From Beijerinckiaceae bacterium (GTDB lineage Bacteria > Pseudomonadota > Alphaproteobacteria > Rhizobiales > Beijerinckiaceae), in NCBI GenBank assembly GCA_947475995.1, contig CANJNI010000010.1, forward strand, positions 48,325 through 112,324: 64,000 nucleotides of DNA, given 5' to 3'. Positions 34,513 through 42,868 of the stretch are shown here, piece after piece. How positions within the stretch are numbered: the stretch's first letter is position 1; each line of letters starts with the position of its first letter. The notes beneath the pieces are model-generated. The model was not told the origin of the DNA and searched no databases. It worked only from the letters and a program-made list of their open reading frames with translations. The position numbers and the translations under genes were made by a program.

Positions 34513-35715
34513 ATGTCCGAGGCGAATTTCGACGGCCTTAGCCTGAAAATCATTCATGTGCTCCGCGCGCCACTCGGCGGGCTTTTCCGGCATGTCCTCG
34601 ACCTGACCCGCGAGCAGGTGGCGCGCGGCCACCAGGTCGGCCTGATCACGGATTCCCTGACTGGCGGCGACCGCGCCACCGCGATCCTCAACGAACTCGC
34701 CCCATCGCTGGCGCTCGGCCTTTCGCGCGTGCCCATGCACCGCAATCCGCACTGGTCGGACATTTCGGCGCTCGCCCACGTGGTCCGCCGCGTCAATGAC
34801 TGCAAGCCCGACATCGTTCACGGTCACGGGTCGAAAGGCGCCGCGTACGCCCGCATACCGGTGCTGCTCGGCCTGAGAGGTGGCGCGATCCGCGCCTACA
34901 CGCCCCACGGCGGCAGCTTCAACTACAATCCGGGGTCGACGCTCCACAGGATCTACATGGGCGTCGAGGGCGTGCTGAACTACGCCACCGACATTTTCCT
35001 GTTCGAAAGCGCCTTCATCGGCTCGTGCTTCCACAAATATGTCGGCAACGTGCGCGGCATGGAGCGCGTGGTGCTGAACGGCATCAGCGACGCCGAATTC
35101 GCGCCTGTTCCGGCCAATGCGGACCGCGCCGATTTCGTCTACGTGGGAGAATTGCGCTCGGCCAAGGGCATCGACACTCTGATCGACGCCATCGCGGAAG
35201 TCGGCCGTCGCACCGGCCGCAAGCCGCGCGCCGTGCTGGTCGGCTCCGGCCCTGACGAGGCCTATCTGACCGCCCGCGCCAAGGACTGCGGCCTTCAGGA
35301 CCAGATCAGTTTTCCGGGCGTGATGCCGGCCCGCTGCGCCTTCGCGCAGGGCCGCGTGCTTGTCGTGCCTTCGCGCGCCGAATCGCTCCCCTATGTGGTG
35401 CTGGAAGCCGCAGGCGGACGCATGCCGATGATCTCCACGAATGTCGGCGGCATTCCTGAAATTTTCGGGCCCTTCGCAGACCGTCTCATTCCCTGCAACG
35501 ACGTCGATGCGTTGACGCGCGCGATGATCACCGAGATCGAACGTCCCGCAACCGAACTTGCAGCGCGCGCCGAGGATGTCGGAGCTTTCGTGCAGGGCCG
35601 CTTCGGAATCGGGCATATGACCGACGCCGTGCTGGCGGGCTATGCGGACGCACTTGCGGCCTATCGCGGCTCAGCCGCTCCCTCCGACGGCCGCGTTGCG
35701 GCCGCGGCGCGCTGA
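34513..35715 (+). CDS. GT4-family glycosyltransferase
   Basis: 400 residues, GT-B fold. The acceptor half begins LKIIHVLRAPLGGLFRHVLD with the G-G-L-F loop; DIVHGHGSKGAAYARI follows. The donor half includes FVYVGELRSAKGIDTLIDAI and the E-x7-E element in AESLPYVVLEAAGG. It should transfer a sugar from a nucleotide donor to the lipid-linked repeat unit in the cytoplasm. It is in the same direction as, and close to, the export and initiating-transferase genes. Sugar specificity is unknown. Confidence 0.92.
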   Translation: MSEANFDGLSLKIIHVLRAPLGGLFRHVLDLTREQVARGHQVGLITDSLTGGDRATAILNELAPSLALGLSRVPMHRNPHWSDISALAHVVRRVNDCKPDIVHGHGSKGAAYARIPVLLGLRGGAIRAYTPHGGSFNYNPGSTLHRIYMGVEGVLNYATDIFLFESAFIGSCFHKYVGNVRGMERVVLNGISDAEFAPVPANADRADFVYVGELRSAKGIDTLIDAIAEVGRRTGRKPRAVLVGSGPDEAYLTARAKDCGLQDQISFPGVMPARCAFAQGRVLVVPSRAESLPYVVLEAAGGRMPMISTNVGGIPEIFGPFADRLIPCNDVDALTRAMITEIERPATELAARAEDVGAFVQGRFGIGHMTDAVLAGYADALAAYRGSAAPSDGRVAAAAR

Positions 35716-35725
35716 GGATACCGAG

Positions 35726-37273
35726 ATGGCCGCCTCAATCGCCGAAACCCTCAAGCAACTCGAACAGACGCGCGTCACGCCTTCGCCGCCCGAGGCCTCG
35801 ACGCCGGTAATGAAGGCCAATCTCAGCGCGCTGGCCGAATCCATGTCGGGCCAGAGCGCCGCGCCCGCCTATTCGCCCGTCGTGCTGGCCGGTCTCGTGC
35901 GCGCTGTGGAATTCCTGATCATCATCGGCACTGGCATGCTGGTGCATTCGCTCTACGTCGTTCCCCTGAGCGGCTTCCGGTTTGAATATTACATCGCGAT
36001 TGCAGCCATCGGGGCGGCCTCGATTCTGGTGTTCCAGATTCTCGACATCAATCATGTCGCCGCTTTCCGGACGCCGCTCTATCAGGCCTTCCGTCTCGCG
36101 GGCGGCTGGGCGCTCGTCTTTCTCGCCGCGCTGGCGCTGGTTTTCTTCATTCGCGTCGAACCGGCCTTCTCGCGCATATGGCTTCTGTCGTGGTTCACCG
36201 TCGGACTCACGGTCCTGCTGATCGAGCGCGGGTTCCTGTCGATGTTCGTGCGCAAGATGACGCGCGCCGGCAGGCTCGACCGACGCACCGTCATCGTCGG
36301 CGGCGGCCCTGCAGCCGAATCGCTGCTCCAGGCCTTCTCCTCGCAGGAAGACACAGACCTTCGCATCTACGGCGTGTTTGACGACCGCACCGACGACCGT
36401 TCGCCCGATGTGGTCGCCGGTTATCCGAAGCTTGGAAATGTCGACGATCTCGTCGAATTCGCACGCCACACGCGCATCGATCTGGTGATCTTCACCCTGC
36501 CGATCACCGCCGAAGGCCGCATGTTGCAGATGCTGCGCAAGCTCTGGGTGCTGCCGATCGACATCCGCCTCGCGGCGCATACCAACAAGCTGCGTTTCCG
36601 TCCGCGCTCCTATTCATACATCGGAAATGTGCCGGTGCTGGACGTGGTGGACAAGCCCATCGCCGACTGGGACGTGGTGGTGAAAGCCGCGTTCGACCGC
36701 ATCGTCGGCGGACTTGCGCTGCTGATCCTGTCGCCGGTTTTCCTGCTGGTGGCGCTGGCCGTGAAGCTCGACTCGCGCGGTCCGGTCTTCTTCCGGCAAA
36801 AGCGCTACGGCTTCAACAACGAGCTGATCGAAGTCTTCAAGTTCCGTTCCATGTATGCCGACAAGCTCGACCACACAGCCTCGAAGCTCGTCACCAAGGA
36901 CGACGCGCGGGTGACGCGCGTCGGCCGGTTCATCCGCAAGACCTCGCTCGACGAACTGCCGCAGCTGTTCAATGTGGCGATCTTCGGCAACCTGTCGCTG
37001 GTCGGCCCGCGTCCTCATGCGGTTCACGCCAAGGCGGCCGACCGTCAGTACGATGAAGTGGTGGACGGCTATTTCGCCCGCCACCGCGTGCGCCCCGGCA
37101 TTACCGGCTGGGCACAGATCAACGGCTGGCGCGGCGAGACCGACACGCCTGAAAAGATCCAGCGCCGCGTCGAACACGATCTCTACTACATCGAGAACTG
37201 GTCGATCCTGTTCGACCTGTACATCCTGGCCCTGACGCCGCTGTCCCTGCTGCGCTCGGAAAACGCCTACTAG
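35726..37273 (+). CDS. Undecaprenyl-phosphate glycosylphosphotransferase (WcaJ-like)
   Basis: 515 residues. The N-terminal half has four to five membrane segments (from about 45), then a CoA-binding-like domain (TVIVGGGPAAESLLQAF), then the C-terminal bacterial sugar transferase domain. There the key stretches are FKFRSMYADK, RVGRFIRKTSLDELPQLFNV, LSLVGPRPHAV and RPGITGWAQINGWRGET. It starts each repeat unit by moving a sugar-1-phosphate, typically glucose, onto undecaprenyl phosphate. The ATG at 35726 has GAGGATACC upstream. It is the key initiating enzyme of this locus. Confidence 0.93.
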   Translation: MAASIAETLKQLEQTRVTPSPPEASTPVMKANLSALAESMSGQSAAPAYSPVVLAGLVRAVEFLIIIGTGMLVHSLYVVPLSGFRFEYYIAIAAIGAASILVFQILDINHVAAFRTPLYQAFRLAGGWALVFLAALALVFFIRVEPAFSRIWLLSWFTVGLTVLLIERGFLSMFVRKMTRAGRLDRRTVIVGGGPAAESLLQAFSSQEDTDLRIYGVFDDRTDDRSPDVVAGYPKLGNVDDLVEFARHTRIDLVIFTLPITAEGRMLQMLRKLWVLPIDIRLAAHTNKLRFRPRSYSYIGNVPVLDVVDKPIADWDVVVKAAFDRIVGGLALLILSPVFLLVALAVKLDSRGPVFFRQKRYGFNNELIEVFKFRSMYADKLDHTASKLVTKDDARVTRVGRFIRKTSLDELPQLFNVAIFGNLSLVGPRPHAVHAKAADRQYDEVVDGYFARHRVRPGITGWAQINGWRGETDTPEKIQRRVEHDLYYIENWSILFDLYILALTPLSLLRSENAY

Positions 37274-37298
37274 CCGCGCGAGCGGCGCCGGAGAATGA

Positions 37299-38384
37299 AT
37301 GTCTGAACCGCGCCGCTATGTGGTGCTCGACACCTACCGCTACATAGCGGCTGCGGGCGTCGTCATGTATCACAACGAGGCGAATTTCGCGCCTTTCCTC
37401 CCCGGCTATGTCGAACGCCTCGAACGGCTGACGCATCTCGTCGATTTCTTCTTTGTGTTGAGCGGCTTCGTGCTCATGCACACGTATGGAAGCTCCGTGC
37501 GCACATGGGGCGACTTCGGGCGCTTCATGCAGAAGCGTCTGGCGCGCGTCTATCCGCTGCATTTCGTCACCACGATGATCTTCATCGTCGCCGCCGCCGC
37601 AATCGCCCTGACGGGTTTCCAGCTGCGCGATCCCGGCGCGACCGATCCGGCCCTGTTCGCGCCGACGCTGCTGCTGCTGCAAGCTTGGGGAACCACTTCG
37701 CATCCGGGCCTGAATTTCCCGTCATGGTCCATTTCGGCGGAACTGTTCGTCTATCTGCTGTTTCCGCTTTTCGCGATGCTGCTCGGGCGCGTTCGGCCCC
37801 TCGGCGCATTGCTGGTCGCGGTTGCGATTGCGCTCGCCATGGATTTCGTGCGCACATCGCTCGGCCTGCGATCATGGACGATGGCGACCCACGATTACGG
37901 GATGCTCCGCGCCGTTCCGACCTTCCTGTCCGGAATGGCCGTAAGCGTCATCGTGCGCAATCTGCCGGCGCGCCCCGTCTCGTGGCGCGGTCCGCACCTT
38001 TTCATGGCGGCGATCTTCCTGCTGATGATCAGCGGCGTGCGGGCCGAGTTCATCATCGCGGCCTTTCCGGTTGCGGTCGGCTATATCGCGCTTGCCGAAC
38101 GCGGCGGCGATCCGTCGCGGCTGGCGTCGCCTTTGTGCGCGCGTCTCGGCGATGCGTCCTACGGTGTCTATCTCCTGCACATGTTCGTGCAGATCGCGGC
38201 CGTTCAGGTCGTGAAGAAATTCGGCCTTACAACGCCCGCCGAACTCGTCGGCATGTCCATCGCGGTCCTGATCGTCACGACCGTTCTGGCGATGCTGAGT
38301 TTCGTCCTCTTCGAAAACCCTGCACGCCGCTTTTTCGGCCGGACCTTCTTCGGCAAGACGGCAGCGCCGGAACGCGCCACATGA
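37299..38384 (+). CDS. Membrane acyltransferase (acyltransferase 3 family)
   Basis: 361 residues, about 10 membrane segments. The family motifs are RYVVLDTYRYIAAAGVVMYH near the N-terminus (the usual R-x10-H is present as a relaxed form), VDFFFVLSGFVLMHTY near 50, and FPSWSISAELFVYLLFPL near 145. LGDASYGVYLLHMFVQ is the terminal signature. These proteins acylate (often acetylate) exported sugars. It overlaps the polymerase gene by 4 bases (ATGA), so translation is coupled. Confidence 0.92.
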   Translation: MSEPRRYVVLDTYRYIAAAGVVMYHNEANFAPFLPGYVERLERLTHLVDFFFVLSGFVLMHTYGSSVRTWGDFGRFMQKRLARVYPLHFVTTMIFIVAAAAIALTGFQLRDPGATDPALFAPTLLLLQAWGTTSHPGLNFPSWSISAELFVYLLFPLFAMLLGRVRPLGALLVAVAIALAMDFVRTSLGLRSWTMATHDYGMLRAVPTFLSGMAVSVIVRNLPARPVSWRGPHLFMAAIFLLMISGVRAEFIIAAFPVAVGYIALAERGGDPSRLASPLCARLGDASYGVYLLHMFVQIAAVQVVKKFGLTTPAELVGMSIAVLIVTTVLAMLSFVLFENPARRFFGRTFFGKTAAPERAT

Positions 38385-39694
38385 CCGATCTGACCGCCAC
38401 ACAGGCCCGACCGCTTCGTCTTCCGCGCATCCACCTGCCCAGCCTGCGCGGGCCGTGGACGTGGGAGCGCCTGCTACAGGCCGCGTTCTTCTGGTTCGTC
38501 GCGGCGGGCGCGATCTCGCTCATCGAGCCCTCCCCCTACGATCTGATGTTCCTGATTGTCACGCCCATGTGGCTGATCAGCAAGCCGCGCGTTCACAAAT
38601 CGCTCGCCGCCATCCTGTTCCTCTGGATTGTCTACCTGTTCGCGGGCTTCCTGACGCTGACGCCCTATTTCAACGAGCCCGATCCGGTCAAATACCAGTT
38701 CCAGACGCTGTACCTGATCAGCACCGTGGTGCTCTTCTCGATCTTCTTTTCGCAAAACGCAGAGCAGCGGCTTGAAAGAGGTCTGCGGGGATTCGCCGCG
38801 GGAGCGATTTTCAGCGCCGCGCTGGGTCTGTTGGCCTATTTCAACGTAGGCGGCCTCGGCGCCACCATGGTGACCGAATTTGAAGGCCGCCTCAACGGCA
38901 CCTTCAAGGACCCCAATGTTCTCGGGTCCTATCTGATTCTGGCCGCCTGCTTTCTGGCCCAGTCGCTCCTGCTGCAGCGCGCCCGCAGGCCGCTACTGAC
39001 TTTCGCGGGACTTCTGACCGTCCTGATGGCCATCTTCCTGTCCTTCTCGCGCGGCTCATGGGCGGCGACGCTCGTCGCGCTGTCGCTCGTATTCGTCTGG
39101 GCCTTTCTCACCTGCGGCTCGCCCAAGCTGCGCCGCCGCATGACGGGCCTGATCCTCGCCGGCGTATTCGCCGCCTCCGCCGGGATCGTGACGATCCTCA
39201 CCAATGATCGCGTCGAGGCGCTGCTGGCGGATCGCTTCACGGTGACCAAGGACTATGACGAAGGTCCGAACGGACGTTTCGGCAACCAGATCCGCTCCAT
39301 CCCGATGCTGCTGGAACGCCCGATGGGTTTCGGGCCGTTGCGCTACCGCCTGACGTTCAACCTCGATCCGCACAATTCCTACGTCAATTCATTCGCGTCG
39401 TTCGGGTGGCTCGGCGGCTTTTCATGGTTCATCATCGTCGGCTGGACCATGTTCGTCGGCTTCCGGCTGATGTCGGTCTATTCGCCGGTGCGACGATACG
39501 CGCAGGTGTTCTGGCCCGCGCTTTTCGTGCTTCTGCTGCAAGGCTTCCAGATCGACATCGACCACTGGCGTCAGGTTTTCCTGTGCTTCGGGGCGATCTG
39601 GGGCATGGAGGCGGCGCGCGTCAGATGGATGACGGATCAGGCGCGTCAGAAGGCTTTCGGCGATGCTGCCGGACGATCCGCCAGCGCGGCCTGA
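38381..39694 (+). CDS. O-antigen ligase / Wzy-like polymerase
   Basis: 437 residues with about 10-12 membrane segments. The O-antigen ligase (Wzy_C) landmarks are GRLNGTFKDPNVLGSYLIL near 175, SFSRGSWAATLVALSL near 225, and the large periplasmic loop ending GFGPLRYRLTFNLDPHNSYVN, containing the conserved H-N-S. Most probably it polymerises the exopolysaccharide repeat units in the periplasm. The start overlaps the acyltransferase stop. Its last 49 bases overlap the 3' end of the convergent GT4 gene. Confidence 0.88.
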   Translation: MTDLTATQARPLRLPRIHLPSLRGPWTWERLLQAAFFWFVAAGAISLIEPSPYDLMFLIVTPMWLISKPRVHKSLAAILFLWIVYLFAGFLTLTPYFNEPDPVKYQFQTLYLISTVVLFSIFFSQNAEQRLERGLRGFAAGAIFSAALGLLAYFNVGGLGATMVTEFEGRLNGTFKDPNVLGSYLILAACFLAQSLLLQRARRPLLTFAGLLTVLMAIFLSFSRGSWAATLVALSLVFVWAFLTCGSPKLRRRMTGLILAGVFAASAGIVTILTNDRVEALLADRFTVTKDYDEGPNGRFGNQIRSIPMLLERPMGFGPLRYRLTFNLDPHNSYVNSFASFGWLGGFSWFIIVGWTMFVGFRLMSVYSPVRRYAQVFWPALFVLLLQGFQIDIDHWRQVFLCFGAIWGMEAARVRWMTDQARQKAFGDAAGRSASAA

Positions 39695-40893
39695 TAGACG
39701 CCTTCGATGGCCCGGACATGGCGGTCAAGCGTCAGCGGATCGGCCCAGTATCCTGCATGGGCATTCGCCGTCATGCGGACCGCTTCATCCTCTGACTCGA
39801 ATCGCCGCAAGGCCGATGCGAGCGAATCCGGATCGGCGGACTTGAACCACAGCCCGTTCACTCCGTCCTCGACGGCTTCGCGTCCGGCGCAGACGTCGCT
39901 CACGATCACCGGCGCGCCGGCCGCCAGCGCCTCGTAAACGGTGAGCGGCTGCCCCTCGTACCAGACCGAGGGAAACACCAGCGCCCGGCACGAGCGCATC
40001 AGCGCGCGCGCCTGCTGCGGCGATTGCCAGCCGAGAAACTTCGCCTCCGGATATCTGGCGCGCAATTCGTCGCCGAGCGGACCATCGCCCGCAATGGCCG
40101 GCGTGACGCCTGCGCGCCGCGCGCCTTCGCAAAAATGCGCCACGCCCTTCTCGGTCGAAAGCCGCCCGACATAGAGAAAATCCTTGCCGGGCGCGGCCTT
40201 CGGGCCCTCATCCAGTGCGTCGATCGGGTTGGCGACCTTGTGGAACGTCACGCCCTGCGGCATCCACGGAGCTGAAACCTCCATCTGCAGATCGCTGATG
40301 AGCACAATGTGGCGCACCGCCTCCTTGAAGCCGCTGAGCTTGTCCAGAATGACCTGCCGGGCGACGCGCATGAGCTTGCGCGGATAGGTGCGGGCGTCGC
40401 AATTGACGCTGATGCAGGCGCCCGACAGCGGCGCGCGCTTGCACGGCTCCGCGAGCTTGTAATCGTAAAATCCGCCGTTGGGGCAGACCAGAAAGAACTC
40501 GTGCATCGTGTAGACGCACGCCAGCCGCGCGGCCAGCAACGCCCTGCCGATGGAAGGCGACAAGGCCTTCGCCCAGGCATGGACATGCACCACCGTGTCG
40601 GCCGGATCGCAACCCGCCAGCAGCCCCGACAGCCGTTCCAGCGCCGCCCTGTTCCACATGGTCTGGACCAGAAAGTTCATCTGGCCCGCCAGGCCGCCCG
40701 CGCCCGCGATGTCCACCTGATCGAGGCAGATGACCTCGATCCCCGCCTCGGCCAGCCTTGGATCGATCGGAGCGACCGCCACGAAGAACGTCACCCGATG
40801 CCCCTTGCGGGCCAATCCGAGCGCGCTCTCGATGGCGACCTTCGCCTGGCCTCCGTTGATGTGGCCGTGGTCCGCGACAATGACGACATGCAT
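39646..40893 (-). CDS. GT4-family glycosyltransferase
   Basis: 415 residues from the ATG at 40893 (MHVVIVADHGHINGGQAKVA). GT-B fold: the nucleotide-sugar half includes DFLYVGRLSTEKGVAHF, AGDGPLGDEL, and the E-x7-E element in WYEGQPLTVYEALAAG. The mid-region has YTMHEFFLVCPNGGFYDY with several cysteines (Cys-rich stretch to ACISVNCD), a feature of a recognisable subgroup of alphaproteobacterial glycosyltransferases. It is transcribed against the rest of the locus. The open frame upstream of 40893 shows no homology. Confidence 0.9.
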   Translation of the reverse strand: MHVVIVADHGHINGGQAKVAIESALGLARKGHRVTFFVAVAPIDPRLAEAGIEVICLDQVDIAGAGGLAGQMNFLVQTMWNRAALERLSGLLAGCDPADTVVHVHAWAKALSPSIGRALLAARLACVYTMHEFFLVCPNGGFYDYKLAEPCKRAPLSGACISVNCDARTYPRKLMRVARQVILDKLSGFKEAVRHIVLISDLQMEVSAPWMPQGVTFHKVANPIDALDEGPKAAPGKDFLYVGRLSTEKGVAHFCEGARRAGVTPAIAGDGPLGDELRARYPEAKFLGWQSPQQARALMRSCRALVFPSVWYEGQPLTVYEALAAGAPVIVSDVCAGREAVEDGVNGLWFKSADPDSLASALRRFESEDEAVRMTANAHAGYWADPLTLDRHVRAIEGVYQAALADRPAASPKAF

Positions 40894-40976
40894 GGAGGGT
40901 TTCACCGGACTTGTCCTGCCCGGCAAAGTGCCCGACAAACCTTGAACCTTTCTCAATCGAAGCGGATCAGGGGCAA

Positions 40977-41348
40977 ATGGACGTCTGGCGGCGGATACTG
41001 GTGGCCATGGCGGGGCTGATGGGCGCAGCCGGCGTCGGCCTCGGCGCGGCCTCGACCCACGGGGGCTTTGGCCCCAACCTGCTTCTCTCCGCAACCTTCC
41101 TTCTGCTGCATGCAGCGCCTGTGCTGGTCATCGGCCTGAAGGGCCCCCCGGGGCGTATCTGGACGCTGTCGGGCTTCCTGCTGGCGAGCGGCGCCATCCT
41201 GTTCGGGGCGCAACTGTCCATCGGCGCAATCCTCGGCGCGAGCCTGTTTCCCATGGCGGCGCCGACGGGCGGCTGGGGCATGATTCTGGGGTGGCTGGCC
41301 ATGTTACCCGGGGCGTTACAAGCGGGGGTGAAACAGGCCTCAGGTTGA
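40977..41348 (+). CDS. DUF423 small membrane protein
   Basis: 123 residues with four hydrophobic segments. MDVWRRILVAMAGLMGAAGVGLGAASTHG is the typical N-terminal segment; FLLASGAILFGAQL and the C-terminal GWGMILGWLAMLPGA complete the DUF423 pattern. It is an inner-membrane protein of unknown role. The ATG at 40977 has AGGGG 6 bases upstream. A short stem (GATGTCC / GGACATC) overlaps the stop codon, without a T-run. Divergent from the GT4 gene; no evident link with either neighbour. Confidence 0.85.
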   Translation: MDVWRRILVAMAGLMGAAGVGLGAASTHGGFGPNLLLSATFLLLHAAPVLVIGLKGPPGRIWTLSGFLLASGAILFGAQLSIGAILGASLFPMAAPTGGWGMILGWLAMLPGALQAGVKQASG

Positions 41349-41554
41349 TGTCCTTTCGGGGACATCTCAATTTCGACCTAAACTCTCGTTTCAATAAGGA
41401 CTTAGCTCAACCGCAGAGCGGCCGGCGGACGCCGTTGGAGGCAATTTGACTCCATTCGCCAATAGTTTATTTTTTGAGGCAATTGTGCAATAGTGCCTGA
41501 ATGTGGGCCATGCGTCTGCCTGCGCGCCTGTAGGCATCCGGGAGATTGGTTAGG

Positions 41555-42868
41555 ATGAAGCTTGCAGCTGCCGCCAAAGCGATCGTGACTCTCGGCGTCG
41601 TCGCCGTCGGCGCGCTCGTCATTCGCCCCGACCTCGTGGACAAGTACCTCCCCGGCTCCGGTCAGCGCGCAATCGAATTGCGCGAGATGATGCCGAAGTC
41701 GATCGCCGAACGTCTTCCGGCATACAAGACTGAAACGCAAACCGCAGAAGGCGGCGCGAGGCCTGCCGCTCAAGGCGCTGCGGGCGCCCCTGGCGGCGGA
41801 CGTCCCGGCGCGGGCGGCCCCGGAGCAGGCGGCCGTCCTCCGGTTCCGATCAATACCGAAGTCGCCACCATCGGCCCCATGCCGTACCGGCTCGACGCTG
41901 TCGGCACCGTGCAGGCCGTCGCGTCGGTCGCGGTGAAGACTCGCGTCGATGCACAGATTTCAGAAATCATGGTGCCGGACGGCGCGATGGTGAAAGCCGG
42001 CGATGTGCTGGTGAAGCTCGACTCTCGCCAGATCGAGGCGCAGATCAGGCAGACCGAAGCCACCATCGCGAAGGACAAGGTCGCAGTCGACACAGCACTG
42101 CGCGACATTGCCCGCTTCAAGGAACTGCTCTCGAAGGGCACCGGCACGCAGTTGAACCTCGACAACGCGCAGGCCGCGCTCAACACGGCGAATGCGCAGC
42201 TCGCTGTCGATGAAGCCATCCTGCAGAACCAGAAGGTTCAGTTGAGCTGGTACACGCTGTCGGCTCCGATCAGCGGCCGCACCGGCGTGTTCAGCGTCAA
42301 GGCCGGCAACATCATCCGCTCCGGCGACAACTCCGCTACGGGCACCATCGCCACCATCGTGCAGACGGCCCCGATCTATGTCGCCTTTGCGGTTCCGCAG
42401 CTTGTTCTGGCGGACCTGCGCGCTGCGGTCGCCGCCGGCAATGCGGAGGTCGTCGTGACCCCGCAGGGCTCCAGGCAGACCAGCAAGGGCAGGATCGCGC
42501 TGATCGACAACACGATCGACCCCGCGACCGGCTCCGTGATGGCGCGGGCCATCTTCGAAAATGCAGACGACCTGCTCTGGGCCGGCCAGCTCTGCAACGT
42601 GCGCGTCACGCTGCGCGTCGATCCGAACATTGTGTCGATCCCCCGCACCGCCACGCAGGCGGGCCAGATCGGCAATTACGTCTACGTGATTGAAAACAAC
42701 GTCGCCCGGGTGCGTCAGATCAAGGTGCAGCGGTTCCAGGACGGACGCGACATCGTCTCCGAAGGACTCAAGGGCGGGGAAACAGTCGTGACGGATGGCG
42801 CTCTGCAGCTCGTCGACGGCGGACGCGTGAACATCAAGAACTCGGACACCGCGAAGGGCGCTATCTGA
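41555..42868 (+). CDS. RND efflux periplasmic adaptor (HlyD/AcrA family)
   Basis: 437 residues. A membrane anchor (AIVTLGVVAVGALVI) is followed by an unusual Gly/Ala/Pro-rich linker (about 75-105). The biotin-lipoyl half-motifs VAVKTRVDAQISEIMVPDGA and LSWYTLSAPISGRTG flank a coiled-coil hairpin, and a beta-barrel domain follows. It bridges the inner-membrane pump and an outer-membrane channel. The ATG at 41555 is preferred to a TTG 9 bases earlier. Its stop overlaps the permease start in TGATG. No TolC-type channel gene is in the window. Confidence 0.93.
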   Translation: MKLAAAAKAIVTLGVVAVGALVIRPDLVDKYLPGSGQRAIELREMMPKSIAERLPAYKTETQTAEGGARPAAQGAAGAPGGGRPGAGGPGAGGRPPVPINTEVATIGPMPYRLDAVGTVQAVASVAVKTRVDAQISEIMVPDGAMVKAGDVLVKLDSRQIEAQIRQTEATIAKDKVAVDTALRDIARFKELLSKGTGTQLNLDNAQAALNTANAQLAVDEAILQNQKVQLSWYTLSAPISGRTGVFSVKAGNIIRSGDNSATGTIATIVQTAPIYVAFAVPQLVLADLRAAVAAGNAEVVVTPQGSRQTSKGRIALIDNTIDPATGSVMARAIFENADDLLWAGQLCNVRVTLRVDPNIVSIPRTATQAGQIGNYVYVIENNVARVRQIKVQRFQDGRDIVSEGLKGGETVVTDGALQLVDGGRVNIKNSDTAKGAI

